This document shows, in pieces, positions 27,089-36,134 of a DNA stretch of 64,000 nucleotides (positions within the stretch are counted from its first letter, which is position 1; the number at the start of each line of letters is the position of its first letter). Both the position numbers and the translations under genes were made by a program. The stretch is from Amycolatopsis sp. 2-15 (GTDB taxonomy: Bacteria; Actinomycetota; Actinomycetes; Mycobacteriales; Pseudonocardiaceae). The DNA lies in NCBI RefSeq assembly GCF_030285625.1, contig NZ_CP127294.1, positions 9,618,001 through 9,682,000 on the forward strand, in the 5' to 3' direction. The notes below the pieces were generated by a model that saw only the letters and a list, made by a program, of their open reading frames with translations, searched no databases and was not told the origin of the DNA.

Positions 27089-27472
27089 GTGTCGGAAGAG
27101 AAGCTCGACCCGCCCCACGACGAACCTCCCAGCATCGGCCCTCACAGCGGCGGCACCGAACCGGACTACCGGTTCACCCTCGCCAACGAGCGGACGTTCC
27201 TCGCCTGGCTGCGCACCGCGCTGGGCCTGCTCGCCGGCGGCGTCGCGGTCCACCAGCTGGTGCCCAGGCCCGTCGCGATGAGCTCCGTGCTCGCCGGGCT
27301 GTGCGTGGTGCTCGCGGCGATCCTCGCGGCCGGCGCCTACCCGCGCTGGCGGCACGTGCAGATCGCCATGCGCGCCGGGCAGCCGCTGGCCCGCAGTTCG
27401 ATGATCCTGGTGCTCACCGCGGGCGTGTTCCTGCTGATGGCGGCCGCCGTGGTGCTGGTGATCACGTCGTGA
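27089..27472 (+). CDS. DUF202 (YidH-like) membrane protein
   Basis: This 127-residue protein has an acidic, Pro-rich N-terminus, then the DUF202 signature FTLANERTFLAWLRTALGLLAGG and two more hydrophobic helices. The GTG start at 27089 fits the frame and places DUF202 about 30 residues in. DUF202 proteins are three-helix inner-membrane proteins of unknown function, commonly in adjacent pairs, as here. Confidence 0.85.
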   Translation: MSEEKLDPPHDEPPSIGPHSGGTEPDYRFTLANERTFLAWLRTALGLLAGGVAVHQLVPRPVAMSSVLAGLCVVLAAILAAGAYPRWRHVQIAMRAGQPLARSSMILVLTAGVFLLMAAAVVLVITS

Positions 27473-27774
27473 GCCGGCCCTTCGCGAACGGCGCCCAGCC
27501 CGAACGCACCGGCCTCGCGTGGCGCCGGACCGCGCTGTCGGCCGCCGCGTGCGCGGTGCTGCTGCTGGGTGCCTCGGTGCGCAACGAAGGCACGTGGGAC
27601 ATCATTCCGGCGGTGTTCGCGGCCCTCACCGCGCTGGCGCTCGCGGGGATCGGCCGACACCGGGAGCGATCACTGCGCACCGACCCCGAGCCGCCCGCAC
27701 TGAAACCCGTTCTACCCGCGGTGGTGGCCACCCTCTGTTGCGCTACGGCGGTGTCACTCTTGGTCACGTACTGA
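27469..27774 (+). CDS. Second DUF202 membrane protein
   Basis: This 101-residue protein shows a shorter DUF202 signature (QPERTGLAWRRTALSAAACAVLLL) and three hydrophobic helices. The GTG at 27469 overlaps the preceding stop as GTGA. The two proteins probably form a hetero-oligomer in the membrane (inference). Confidence 0.85.
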   Translation: MSRPFANGAQPERTGLAWRRTALSAAACAVLLLGASVRNEGTWDIIPAVFAALTALALAGIGRHRERSLRTDPEPPALKPVLPAVVATLCCATAVSLLVTY

Positions 27775-27823
27775 GTGGACAGTCCGCACATCCTGCGAGC
27801 AGCGAATCGTACTGTGCGTTGAC

Positions 27824-27846
27824 TGGTCTCGTTTTTATCAAGACCA
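27824..27846. promoter_or_regulatory. Inverted repeat in the sigma-factor upstream region
   Basis: TGGTCT (27824-27829) and AGACCA (27841-27846) flank an AT-rich 11-nt loop. A TTGACT hexamer overlaps its left end, but I could not find a well-spaced -10. It lies about 180 bp upstream of the ECF sigma gene and may be an operator or small hairpin. Confidence 0.35.
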
Positions 27847-28027
27847 CTGCTGCTAACGGGGTATTCGTAGTTGAAATCTGGACTGTCGGCCCGCGAGCCG
27901 CATAAGGTTACGGAGCGTCGCAACGGGAGCGGCAACTACCCGATCATCCGAAGTAGCTGCGACCGCAACATCACAGAGTGTTGACCCCAAGACCAGCGAC
28001 GGTCGCAGGGTCGCCGGGGAGACGACC

Positions 28028-28699
28028 ATGACAGCACCGTCGAAGACGTCCCATACCGAAGCAGCCGCCGACGAAGGCGACGTCCCAGGCTACGTCACGC
28101 CCGAGACACTGCCGAGGCCTGCGGGACGGCTGACGAAGGAAGACCTCGACCCGCTCGTGGTCGCCGCGGGCCGGGGAGACCAGCGCGCGATCACCGAGCT
28201 GCTCCACGTGCTGCGACCGGTGGTGGCCCGCTACTGCCGGGCGCGCATGGGCGGGCGCGACCTGTCCTACCTCTCGGCCGACGACGTGGCCCAGGACGTG
28301 AGCATGGCCGTCCTCAAGGCCCTGCCCGACTACCAGGACCGCGGCGGCTCGTTCCTCTACCTCGTGCACGCCATCGCGGCCAACAAGGTCGCCGACGCCT
28401 ACCGCGCCGTCGCGCGGGACCGGTCCGAGCCGGTGCCGGAGCTGCCGGAGCGGCCGCTGTCTGGGGGCGGCAACGAGCCCGAGTCGTATGCGCTGCGGCT
28501 CGACCTCGGCTCCCGCCTGCAGGAGATGCTCACCCGCCTCGCGCCGCTGCAGCAGGAGATCCTGACCCTGCGCATCATCGTCGGCCTCAGCGCCAACGAG
28601 ACCGCCGAAACACTCGGCATCTCCGCCGGCAACGTCCGCGTCACCCAGCACCGCGCCCTGACCAAGCTGCGCGACATGGTCCAGGGCCAAGACTTCTGA
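28028..28699 (+). CDS. ECF-like RNA polymerase sigma factor (SigD/ShbA-like)
   Basis: The 223-residue protein has sigma region 2 (LLHVLRPVVARYCRARM ... DVAQDVSMAVLKALPDY, then FLYLVHAIAANKVADAYR) and region 4 with an HTH (GLSANETAETLGISAGNVRVTQHRAL). The N-terminal extension with the PETLPRPAGRLTKEDLDPL stretch recalls the SigD/ShbA group of actinobacteria; in Streptomyces ShbA drives transcription of the principal sigma gene (family knowledge). The ATG at 28028 has GGGGAGA 6 nt upstream. No anti-sigma gene follows; the next gene is convergent, 7 bp away. Confidence 0.85.
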   Translation: MTAPSKTSHTEAAADEGDVPGYVTPETLPRPAGRLTKEDLDPLVVAAGRGDQRAITELLHVLRPVVARYCRARMGGRDLSYLSADDVAQDVSMAVLKALPDYQDRGGSFLYLVHAIAANKVADAYRAVARDRSEPVPELPERPLSGGGNEPESYALRLDLGSRLQEMLTRLAPLQQEILTLRIIVGLSANETAETLGISAGNVRVTQHRALTKLRDMVQGQDF

Positions 28700-28706
28700 G
28701 CAAAAT

Positions 28707-29537
28707 CTAGCCGAGCCCATACACGCGCTTGGCCGTGTACTCGAAGACGTCGAGCCGTTCCGGGTCCGTCAGCGGACCCGTGAGCGACACGGCCGCGTCG
28801 AGCACCACCTCGTAGGCCGCCGCCAGCTCGCACACCGGCCAGTCGCTGCCGAACAGCACGCGGTCGGCACCGAACGACGTGAAGACGTGGTCGGCGTAGC
28901 GGCGCAGGTGCCCGATCTGCCACTGCTGCCAGTCGGCCTCCGTGACGAGCCCGGAGAGCTTGCACGCCACGTTGTCCCGCGCGCCGAGCGACGCGATCCC
29001 GTCGGCCCACGGCTGCCACTCTCCCGCCGCGATCGCCGGCTTCGCCGCGTGATCGAGCACGAGCCGCAGCTCCGGCAGCTGCTCGGCCACCTTCCGCGCC
29101 GCCGCGACCTGCGTCGGCGCCACCAGCAGGTCGTACACGAGCCCCGCCGCGCCGACGGCCGCCAAGCCGCGCAGCACGTCCGGGCGCAGCAGCCACTCGG
29201 GGTCCGGCTCGTTCTCCACCTGGTGGCGGATGCCGACGAGCGGGCCGAGCTCCTTCAGCCGCGCCAGCCGGTCGGCGACATCGGGCGCCGTCAGGTCCAC
29301 CCAGCCCACCACACCGGCGATCACGGGTTCGGCCGCCGCCGTGGCCAGGAACTCCTCCGTCTCGCCCTGATCGGAGAGCGTCTGCACCAGCACGGTGGCG
29401 TGCACGCCGGCCGCGTGCGTCACCGCGCGCAGATCGTCCACTGTGTACGGACGGCGGATCGGGTCCAGCGCCGCGCCGGCGAGCCACGGGTAGTCGCGGC
29501 GGGTCGGGTCCCACAGGTGGTGGTGGGCGTCGATCAC
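28707..29537 (-). CDS. Amidohydrolase-family lactonase (L-fuconolactonase type)
   Basis: This 276-residue TIM-barrel protein begins IDAHHHLWD (HxH metal-site motif) and has LVLDHAAKP and a late FGSDWPVCEL, the pattern of the amidohydrolase-2 family that includes L-fuconolactonase and L-rhamnono-lactonase. It should open the aldonolactone made by the preceding aldo/keto reductase. The GTG at 29537 overlaps that gene's stop (GTGA). The exact sugar is inferred from the cluster. Confidence 0.87.
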   Translation of the reverse strand: MIDAHHHLWDPTRRDYPWLAGAALDPIRRPYTVDDLRAVTHAAGVHATVLVQTLSDQGETEEFLATAAAEPVIAGVVGWVDLTAPDVADRLARLKELGPLVGIRHQVENEPDPEWLLRPDVLRGLAAVGAAGLVYDLLVAPTQVAAARKVAEQLPELRLVLDHAAKPAIAAGEWQPWADGIASLGARDNVACKLSGLVTEADWQQWQIGHLRRYADHVFTSFGADRVLFGSDWPVCELAAAYEVVLDAAVSLTGPLTDPERLDVFEYTAKRVYGLG

Positions 29538-30508
29538 TGCGGTCCTCCAGACGTCACGGGCCGGCCGACGGCGTCCGCGCGCAGCAGGCCGGCGTCGACG
29601 AGGTCGGTCCACAGTACGGCGGGCACGACCTTGGCCGCGCGGCGCGCGTTCACCGCCACCTGCCCGGCGTCGTGCGCCCCGATGACCACCGACACCACGG
29701 CCGGGTGTGAAGCCGGCAGGGCGAGCGCGGCCTCCGGAAGTTCGACGCCGTGGCGGGCGCAGATCTCCGCGATCCGCCGTGCCTTCTCCACGAGCTCCGC
29801 CGGTGCGGCCGCGTAGTCGTAGATCGCGCCCGGTTCCACGGTGGCGAGGATGCCCGCGTTGAACACGCCGCCCGCGACCACGCCGACGCCGCGGTCGAGG
29901 CACAGCGGCAGCAGGTCGTCGAGCGCCGGCTGGTTGAGCAGCGTGTAGCGCCCGGCCATGAGCACGTGTTCGAGGTCGAAGCGGCGGACGAACTCGGTGA
30001 GCATCGGCGTCTGGTTCATCCCGGCGCCGACCGCGCCGACCACGCCCTGCTCGCGCAGCTCCAGCAACGCCGGGAAGGCACCGTTCACGGCTTCGGCGAA
30101 GTGGTCGTCCGGGTCGTGCACGTACACGATGTCCACGCGGTCGAGGCCGAGCCGGGTCAGGCTGTCCTCGAGCGACCGCAGCACGCCGTCGCGGCTGAAG
30201 TCCCAGCGGCGCCGGTAGGTGGCCGGCACGTCGAAGCCCTGGTCGTCGCGCTCGCCCGGCGCCGCGGCGTGGGGTTCGAGCACGCGCCCGACCTTGGTGG
30301 ACAGCACGTACTCCTCGCGCGGGTACGCGGCGAGTGCCGCGCCGAGCCGCCGTTCGGAGAGCCCGAGCCCGTAGTGCGGGGCGGTGTCGAAGTAGCGGAT
30401 GCCCTCGTCCCACGCGCGCCGCACGGTCGCGGTCGCCGTGTCGTCGTCGATCGCCTGGTAGAGGTTGCCGAGCTGCGCGCCACCGAGCCCGAGCGGGGAG
30501 AGCTTCAC
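29534..30508 (-). CDS. Aldo/keto reductase (L-fucose dehydrogenase type)
   Basis: The 324-residue AKR shows the catalytic tetrad regions: FDTAPHYGLGLSERRLG (Asp, Tyr), LSTKVGR (Lys) and VDIVYVHDP (His). It resembles NAD(P)-dependent L-fucose / D-threo-aldose 1-dehydrogenases, which oxidise the free sugar to its 1,5-lactone. The GTG at 30508 was chosen because AAGGAG lies 5 nt upstream; the GTG at 30514 would have no spacing. The rhamnose-mutarotase-like gene ends 2 nt before. Confidence 0.85.
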   Translation of the reverse strand: MKLSPLGLGGAQLGNLYQAIDDDTATATVRRAWDEGIRYFDTAPHYGLGLSERRLGAALAAYPREEYVLSTKVGRVLEPHAAAPGERDDQGFDVPATYRRRWDFSRDGVLRSLEDSLTRLGLDRVDIVYVHDPDDHFAEAVNGAFPALLELREQGVVGAVGAGMNQTPMLTEFVRRFDLEHVLMAGRYTLLNQPALDDLLPLCLDRGVGVVAGGVFNAGILATVEPGAIYDYAAAPAELVEKARRIAEICARHGVELPEAALALPASHPAVVSVVIGAHDAGQVAVNARRAAKVVPAVLWTDLVDAGLLRADAVGRPVTSGGPQ

Positions 30509-30510
30509 GT

Positions 30511-30849
30511 TCACTCCTTCACCGGAAGTTCCCAGACGAGCCCGAGGGCCGTCGAAGTATCGGACCGGCTGTCGTCCGTGTCGAGCAGCCGGTTGATGCG
30601 GAGCTGCCACTCGATGTCGGCGGGATCGTCGGCGAGCGCGGCCTTCATGGCGTCGAAGTCGTCGACCTCCACGAAGTGGAACAGGTCGAGCCCGCTGCGC
30701 CAGATCCGCCACGTGCGCACGCCGGCGCGGCGCAGCGCGGTGTCGAGCTCGGGAGGGATCACGGCGTGCACGGACTCGTACGTGGCCTCTTGACCCGGTT
30801 TGAGCCGCGTGCGCAAAGCGACACTTTGAGGTGCCTGGCCGTGGGTCAT
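30511..30849 (-). CDS. L-rhamnose mutarotase-family protein
   Basis: The 112-residue protein is of the RhaM (DUF718) family: VALRTRLKPGQEATYESVHAVIPPEL, then GVRTWRIWRSG and FHFVEVDDFDAM. These enzymes interconvert anomers of 6-deoxyhexoses. In this cluster it may prepare the correct L-fucose or L-rhamnose anomer for the dehydrogenase. The ATG at 30849 has AGGAGGAG 3-5 nt upstream. The promoter is shared with the divergent GntR gene. Confidence 0.88.
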   Translation of the reverse strand: MTHGQAPQSVALRTRLKPGQEATYESVHAVIPPELDTALRRAGVRTWRIWRSGLDLFHFVEVDDFDAMKAALADDPADIEWQLRINRLLDTDDSRSDTSTALGLVWELPVKE

Positions 30850-30896
30850 GTCTCCTCCTGACGGTTTACGTGGCACTCTGTGCTCAGAACACCGAA

Positions 30897-30907
30897 ACAT
30901 CCGAGGT
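30897..30907. promoter_or_regulatory. Candidate GntR operator ACATC-C-GAGGT
   Basis: The 11-mer differs at one arm base from the perfect palindrome ACATC-C-GATGT found at 38327-38337 before the hydrolase gene of the same cluster. It lies 22 bp before the GntR start, in the divergent promoter region. Shared use by the adjacent GntR regulator is inference. Confidence 0.55.
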
Positions 30908-30929
30908 CTCTTGAGGGAGGGCGGTCTCG

Positions 30930-31664
30930 ATGCCCGTCACCGATGTCGCGATCGACAAGATCAAGGACATGATCATCTCGGGGGAGCTCGCGCCGGGCGA
31001 CCGGCTGCCCAAGGAAGCCGAGCTCGCCCAGCGGCTGGGGCTTTCGCGCAGCTCCCTGCGCGAGGCCGTGAAAGCGTTGTGCCTGATCAGGGTGCTCGAC
31101 GTGCGCCAGGGCGACGGCACGTACGTGACCAGCCTCGAGCCGAACCTGCTGCTCGACGCCATGACGTTCGTAGTCGACTTCCACCGCGACGACACCGTGC
31201 TCGACTTCCTGGCCGTGCGCCGGATCCTCGAGCCGGCCGCGACGGCGCTGGCCGCGCTGCACATGAGCGAGGACGACATCACCGAGCTCGGCGCGCTGCT
31301 CGACGAGCTGGCCGACGCGCCGACGGTGGAGGCGCTCGTGGCCAACGACCTGCAGTTCCACCGCAAGATCGCCGACGGCTCGGGCAACCCCGTGCTGTGC
31401 TCGCTGCTCGACAGCCTGTCCGGGCCCACGGCGCGGGCGCGGATCTGGCGCGGCCTCACGCAGGAAGGCGCGGTCGCGCGCACGCGTGAGCAGCACAGCG
31501 CCATCTACGACGCCATCGCCGCCCGCGAGCCGGAGCTGGCCCGGTCGTGGGCGACCGTGCACGTCGCGGGCGTCGAGCAGTGGCTGCGCAGCACGCTCAC
31601 GCAGACCGACACCGGTGCCGCCGACAGCCCGGCCGACGAGAGCCCCGAAGCCGCCGCCTCCTGA
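30930..31664 (+). CDS. GntR-family (FadR/FCD) regulator of the deoxysugar cluster
   Basis: The 244-residue protein has an N-terminal GntR winged HTH (DRLPKEAELAQRLGLSRSSLREAVKAL) and an FCD effector domain (LAVRRILEPAATALAALHM, NDLQFHRKIADGSGNP, EQHSAIYDAI) whose Asp/His residues usually bind a metal that helps hold a carboxylate ligand. An acid intermediate such as fuconate or a keto-deoxy acid is a likely inducer. It is divergent from the mutarotase-reductase-lactonase genes. Confidence 0.9.
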   Translation: MPVTDVAIDKIKDMIISGELAPGDRLPKEAELAQRLGLSRSSLREAVKALCLIRVLDVRQGDGTYVTSLEPNLLLDAMTFVVDFHRDDTVLDFLAVRRILEPAATALAALHMSEDDITELGALLDELADAPTVEALVANDLQFHRKIADGSGNPVLCSLLDSLSGPTARARIWRGLTQEGAVARTREQHSAIYDAIAAREPELARSWATVHVAGVEQWLRSTLTQTDTGAADSPADESPEAAAS

Positions 31665-31678
31665 GCGGCGCCGAAGCT

Positions 31679-31729
31679 CCGTGAAGGGCCCCGCGCGGGA
31701 CTCCGAATCCCGGAAGGGGCCCGTCACGG
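31679..31729. terminator. Bidirectional terminator hairpin between GntR and ABC permease
   Basis: CCGTGAAGGGCCCC (31679-31692) pairs with GGGGCCCGTCACGG (31716-31729), 13 of 14 positions, with an inner CGGGA/TCCCG stem. It lies between two convergent genes and can serve both strands. Confidence 0.75.
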
Positions 31730-31768
31730 AACGGCGAGAAGGTCGGATGATCACGGCCCAGGCGCCGA

Positions 31769-32785
31769 TCAGGTCTGCGGCTTTCCGCCGGCGTAGCGGC
31801 TGATGATCAGGGCGATCAGGATGATCCCGCCGTAGATCGCCTTCAGCCATTCCGCCGGCACCTGCGCGATGCGCAGCAGGCTGTCCACCGACTGCAGGAG
31901 CAGCACCCCGGTCAGCGCGCCGACCAGAGTGCCCTTGCCGCCGTCGAGCGACACACCGCCGATCACCGCCGCGGCGAAGACCTGCAGGATCAGGCCGTCA
32001 CCCTGGTCGGCGCCGAGCGCGCCGACGTAACCGGTGTAGGCCAGGCCGCCGATCGCGGCCAGCACGCCGGCCACGATGAACACCGCCCACGAGATCCGGT
32101 CCACCCGGATGCCCGCCGCGCGCGCCGCCTCGCGGTTGCCGCCGATCGCGTAGAGCGAGCGGCCGACGCGGTGGTAGCGCAGGCCGAGCCCGAAGAGCAG
32201 GAACAGCACCGCGGCCAGCCACACCGACATCGGCAGCCCGGCGAACGTCGTGGTCGCCAGCGCCGTGAACGCGTCGAGCTGGTCGAACAGTGTCTTGCCG
32301 TTGGTGGAGCCGATCTGCGTGCCGCGCAGCACCGTGAGCATCGCCAGCGTGACGATGAACGCGTTGAGCTTGAGCTTCACGATCAGGAAGCCGTTCACGA
32401 ACCCGATCAGCGCGCCCACCACAGGGATCGCGAGCAGGCCCAGCGCCGCCGGCCACCCCGTGCCGAAGCCCGAGGACGTCGCCGGGATCACCAGCATGGC
32501 GCCGATCGCGGGCGCGATGCCCATGGTCGATTCCAGCGACAGGTCGAACTTGCCGGTCAGCAGCACCAGCGACTCGCCCAGCACCACCAGCGACAGCGCC
32601 GCGGCGGCCGAGAGGATGCTGATCACGTTGTCGAACGTGAAGAACGAGTCGCTGATCAGCCCGCCGATCACGAACACGACCACGAGTGCCGGCAGCAGCG
32701 CCAGCTCCCGCAGCCACAGCGACTTCCGCCGTTTCGGGGGCGCCGCGGGCAGCGCCGTCTGCGGATCGCTCATCAGCTCAGTCAT
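31769..32785 (-). CDS. Sugar ABC transporter permease (RbsC type)
   Basis: The 338-residue protein has about nine hydrophobic segments and the BPD_transp_2 signatures LTGKFDLSLESTMGIAPAIGA and YAIGGNREAARAAGI, then AAVIGGVSLDGGKGT. It is a CUT2-type permease for monosaccharides. The ATG at 32785 lies 8 nt inside the end of the ATPase gene. In this cluster the cargo is probably L-fucose or a related deoxyhexose. Confidence 0.92.
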   Translation of the reverse strand: MTELMSDPQTALPAAPPKRRKSLWLRELALLPALVVVFVIGGLISDSFFTFDNVISILSAAAALSLVVLGESLVLLTGKFDLSLESTMGIAPAIGAMLVIPATSSGFGTGWPAALGLLAIPVVGALIGFVNGFLIVKLKLNAFIVTLAMLTVLRGTQIGSTNGKTLFDQLDAFTALATTTFAGLPMSVWLAAVLFLLFGLGLRYHRVGRSLYAIGGNREAARAAGIRVDRISWAVFIVAGVLAAIGGLAYTGYVGALGADQGDGLILQVFAAAVIGGVSLDGGKGTLVGALTGVLLLQSVDSLLRIAQVPAEWLKAIYGGIILIALIISRYAGGKPQT

Positions 32786-34301
32786 GGAGCCCGACTCCTT
32801 CGATGTCGGCCACGAGGTCTCCGTCGGACCAGCCGGCCTGGTGTTCGGCGACGACGGCACCGGCGCGCAGCACCAGCACCCGGTCGGCCAGGCGCAGGTC
32901 GTCGAGCTCGTCGCTCACGATCAGCACCGCCTTGCCTTCGGCCCGCACCCGGTCGACGACCGCGAGCAGGGCTTCCTTCGACTTCACGTCCACGCCCGCG
33001 GTGGGGTTGATCAGCACGACCACCCGCGGGTCGCTCTCCAGCGCCCGGGCCAGCACGACCTTCTGCTGGTTGCCGCCCGACAGGTCGGCCACCGGCTGTT
33101 CCGGCCCGGCCGCGACGATGTCGTACGCGGCCAGCGCGCGGGCCCCGCGGTCGTGCCGCGCACTGGGCGACGCGAACCCGGCCGGGCCCATGCGGTCGAG
33201 CACGGACAGCGTGGCGTTGTCCATGATCGAGTGCTCCAGCACGAGACCCTCGTGGTGGCGGTCGCGTGGCACACAGCCGATCCCGGCGTGCACCGCGGCC
33301 GGGATGTCGCCCGGGGGCAACGGTTTTCCGTCCACGGACACGGTTCCCGCCGAGGGCGAGCGCAACCCGTACACGGTCTCGGCCACCTGGTGCTTGCCGC
33401 TCGCGTTGCTGCCGGCCAGCCCCACGACCTCACCGCGGTGCACCCGCAGCGACACGTCGTGGAAGCCGTCGCCGGACAGCGCGTCGACGGTGAGGACCTC
33501 GGCGGCGTCGACCGCCAGCGGATCGCGGCTCGCCGCGTCGCGCACGGACAGCCCGCCCTGCTCGCCGGTCATGGCGTCGACCAGCTGCGGCCGGCTGACG
33601 TCGGCGACCGGCGCGGTGAGCACGTGCTTCGCGTCGCGCAACACCGTGACGGCCTGGCACACCTCGTACACCTCGTGCAGGTGGTGGGAGATGAACAGGA
33701 ACGTCACGCCGCTGCGCTGCATCTGGCGCATGCGCTCGAACAGCCGCTCGATGGCCTGGCTGTCGAGCTGCGCCGTGGGCTCGTCGAGCACGATGAACCG
33801 CGCGCCGTAGCTCAGCGCGCGGGCGATCTCCACGAACTGGCGGTCCTCCACCGAAAGCTCACCCGCGGGCGTGTCCACGTCCACGGCCACGTCCCACGAA
33901 TCGAGCAGCTCGCGGGCCTGCCGGCGCAGCTTGCGCCAGCCGATGGCGAAGCCTCCGCGCGCCTGCCGGTTGAGGAACAGGTTCTCGGCCACCGTCAGCT
34001 GGGGCACCACCATGGCGTGCTGGTACACGCACGCCACGTGCGCCTTCCAGTCGTCCTGTTTGGACAGCGGCGGCGCGGGCACCCCGCCGAACTCGACGCT
34101 GCCGGTGTCCGGAAGCGACAGTCCGGTGAGGATCGACACGAGCGTGGACTTGCCCGCCCCGTTGCGGCCGACCAGTGCGTGCGACTCGCCGGCGTGCACG
34201 GTGAGGCTCACGTCGTGCAGGGCCACGGTGGGCCCGTAGCGCTTGCCGACGCCGTGGGCACTCACCACCGGCGCGGCCGTCTCGGGGGCGGGCGCGCTCA
34301 C
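32778..34301 (-). CDS. Sugar ABC transporter ATPase, two-domain (RbsA/XylG type)
   Basis: The 507-residue protein holds two ATPase domains. Domain 1 has Walker A GRNGAGKST and Walker B IVLDEPTAQLD. Domain 2 has a GSNASGKHQ P-loop, signature LSGGNQQKV and the Walker B region VVLINPTAGVD, where Asp-Glu is replaced by Ile-Asn, so the second site probably does not hydrolyse ATP, as in a subset of CUT2 ATPases. GTG start at 34301 overlaps the binding-protein stop (GTGA). Confidence 0.92.
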   Translation of the reverse strand: MSAPAPETAAPVVSAHGVGKRYGPTVALHDVSLTVHAGESHALVGRNGAGKSTLVSILTGLSLPDTGSVEFGGVPAPPLSKQDDWKAHVACVYQHAMVVPQLTVAENLFLNRQARGGFAIGWRKLRRQARELLDSWDVAVDVDTPAGELSVEDRQFVEIARALSYGARFIVLDEPTAQLDSQAIERLFERMRQMQRSGVTFLFISHHLHEVYEVCQAVTVLRDAKHVLTAPVADVSRPQLVDAMTGEQGGLSVRDAASRDPLAVDAAEVLTVDALSGDGFHDVSLRVHRGEVVGLAGSNASGKHQVAETVYGLRSPSAGTVSVDGKPLPPGDIPAAVHAGIGCVPRDRHHEGLVLEHSIMDNATLSVLDRMGPAGFASPSARHDRGARALAAYDIVAAGPEQPVADLSGGNQQKVVLARALESDPRVVVLINPTAGVDVKSKEALLAVVDRVRAEGKAVLIVSDELDDLRLADRVLVLRAGAVVAEHQAGWSDGDLVADIEGVGLHD

Positions 34302-35344
34302 AGGTTGTTACCCCACAACGCCTTGTCGTCCACGTTGTCCTTCGTCACGACCGGGGCCGGCAGCTGGTCTTCGAGGATGCCGGGGCTGATCTCGACGATC
34401 GTGGAACCGTGGTCGGTCGGGCCGGGCTGGAACTTCTCCCCCGCCATGGCCTTCTTGAGCCAGTACATGCCGTACTTGGCGTAGGCGTCGGCCGGCTGCG
34501 ACACGGTGGCGTCGAGCTCGCCCGCGCGGATCGCCGCGAGCTCCTGCGGGATGCCGTCGTTGCTCACGAGCACCACGTGGCGCGCGTCGCTCGTGGGGAA
34601 GAACAGGTTCTTGCGCTTGAGCGCCTGCTCGGTCGGCGCGAGGTACGTACCGCCGGCCTGCATGTAGACGCCCTTGATGTCGGGGTTGGCGGTGAGCAGG
34701 CTGTCGAGGCCCGAGGACGCCTTGTCGGCCTTCCACTCCGCCGCGATCTCCAGCACCTTGATGTCCGGGTACTTCTGCTTCATGCAGTCGCGGAACGCGG
34801 CCGAGCGGTCACGGCCGTTCACGGAGGCGAGGTCACCCATCACCTGCACGACCTTGCCGCTCTTCACGCGCTTGCCGATCTCTTCGCACGCCTTGGTGCC
34901 GTACGCCTTGTTGTCGGCGCGCACGACCATGGCGACCTTGCCGCCCTCGGGCGCGACGTCGACCGCGACCACGGGCACGCCCTTGTTCTCGGCCTGCTTC
35001 AGCCCGGCCACGATCGCGGCGGAGTCGATCGGCGTCACCACGAGGCCCTTGACGCCCTGGTTGAGCAGGGTGCCGATGTCGGTGATGAGCTTCGCCGCGT
35101 CGTTGTCGGCGTTCACCGTCGGCAACGCGTCGAGGCCGGTCTCCTTGGCCATCTGCGGCACGTAGTTGTTGTAGGCCTGCCAGAACGGCGAGGTCAGCAG
35201 CGGCAGCGTGGCCCCGACCTTCCCGCCGGTGTCGCCACCGCCGCCCGCCGACGCCGCGGGTTTGTCCTTCGTGGACCCACACGCGGTCAGGACCAGACCA
35301 CACGCGGCCGCCGCGGCGGCGAGCCGGATCACCTTCGTACGCAC
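34298..35344 (-). CDS. Sugar-binding lipoprotein, periplasmic-binding-protein 4 type
   Basis: The 348-residue protein has a lipoprotein signal with lipobox LTAC (Cys22), a short Gly/Ser linker, and a type I periplasmic-binding fold (ATLPLLTSPFWQAYNNYV, LLNQGVKGLVVTPIDSAA, QVMGDLASVNGRDRSAAF). It is the extracytoplasmic receptor of the CUT2 importer. The GTG at 35344 has a perfect AAGGAGG 5 nt upstream. Confidence 0.92.
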   Translation of the reverse strand: MRTKVIRLAAAAAACGLVLTACGSTKDKPAASAGGGGDTGGKVGATLPLLTSPFWQAYNNYVPQMAKETGLDALPTVNADNDAAKLITDIGTLLNQGVKGLVVTPIDSAAIVAGLKQAENKGVPVVAVDVAPEGGKVAMVVRADNKAYGTKACEEIGKRVKSGKVVQVMGDLASVNGRDRSAAFRDCMKQKYPDIKVLEIAAEWKADKASSGLDSLLTANPDIKGVYMQAGGTYLAPTEQALKRKNLFFPTSDARHVVLVSNDGIPQELAAIRAGELDATVSQPADAYAKYGMYWLKKAMAGEKFQPGPTDHGSTIVEISPGILEDQLPAPVVTKDNVDDKALWGNNL

Positions 35345-35375
35345 CGCATCCTCCTTGATGACATGCAAACGGGCA

Positions 35376-36134
35376 CTAGTTCTGCACAGGTCCCCGCGGA
35401 CGCAGGCCGTGCATGCCGCCGTCGACCGCGAGCGCGGTGCCGGTGGTCGACGCGGACAGCGGGCTGGCGAGGTAGGTGATGGCGCTCGCGACCTCGTCGG
35501 CGGTCACGAGCCGGCCCATCGGCTGGCGCGCGGCCAGTGCCGCGCGCTCGGCGGCCGGGTCGGCCGCCGCGTCGAGCAGGCGCCCGACCCACGGCGTGTC
35601 CGCGGTGCCGGGGCACACGCAGTTCACGCGGATCCGGTCGGGCAGGTGGTCGGTGGCCATCGCGAGCGTCAGCGACAGCACCGCACCCTTCGTCGCGGAG
35701 TAGAGCGCGCGCTGCGGCAGGCCGGCCCAAGCGGCGATGGAGCAGGTGTTGACCACGGCCGCCGAAGGCGAGGCCTTCAGGTGCGGCAGGGCGGCGCGCG
35801 TCACCCGGACCATGCCGACCACGTTCACGTCGTAGACGCGGTGCCACTCGTCGTCGCTGTTGTCCGAGACGTCGCCGGCCGCGCCGATGCCGGCGTTGTT
35901 GACCAGCACGTCGATCCGCCCGCAGCGCTCGACGACGGCGTCGATCGCCGCGGTGACCTCGGCGTCTGTCGTGACGTCGCACCGGAAGCCGGCCAGCGGC
36001 TCCGGCACGTCGTCGGTCTTGAGGTCGAGCACGGCCACCCGCGCGCCGCGTTCGGCGAGCAGCGTGGCCGTGGCCAGGCCGATCCCCGAAGCGCCGCCGG
36101 TGACCACGGCGACCAGGCCGTCGAACTCGCTCAC
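35376..36134 (-). CDS. SDR oxidoreductase (2-keto-3-deoxy-L-fuconate dehydrogenase type)
   Basis: This 252-residue short-chain dehydrogenase has the cofactor motif TGGASGIG, an NNAGIG segment and the catalytic YSATK. Placed between fuconate dehydratase and the transporter, it is best explained as the enzyme that oxidises 2-keto-3-deoxy-L-fuconate to the 2,4-diketo acid before hydrolytic cleavage (pathway known from Xanthomonas and Burkholderia). GTG start overlaps the dehydratase stop (GTGA). Confidence 0.83.
   Translation of the reverse strand: MSEFDGLVAVVTGGASGIGLATATLLAERGARVAVLDLKTDDVPEPLAGFRCDVTTDAEVTAAIDAVVERCGRIDVLVNNAGIGAAGDVSDNSDDEWHRVYDVNVVGMVRVTRAALPHLKASPSAAVVNTCSIAAWAGLPQRALYSATKGAVLSLTLAMATDHLPDRIRVNCVCPGTADTPWVGRLLDAAADPAAERAALAARQPMGRLVTADEVASAITYLASPLSASTTGTALAVDGGMHGLRPRGPVQN

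Noticed and set aside
27819..27841. Sigma-70-type promoter with TTGACT for the ECF sigma gene
   Set aside because: No -10 at 16-18 bp spacing; the nearest AT-rich hexamer is only 11 bp away.
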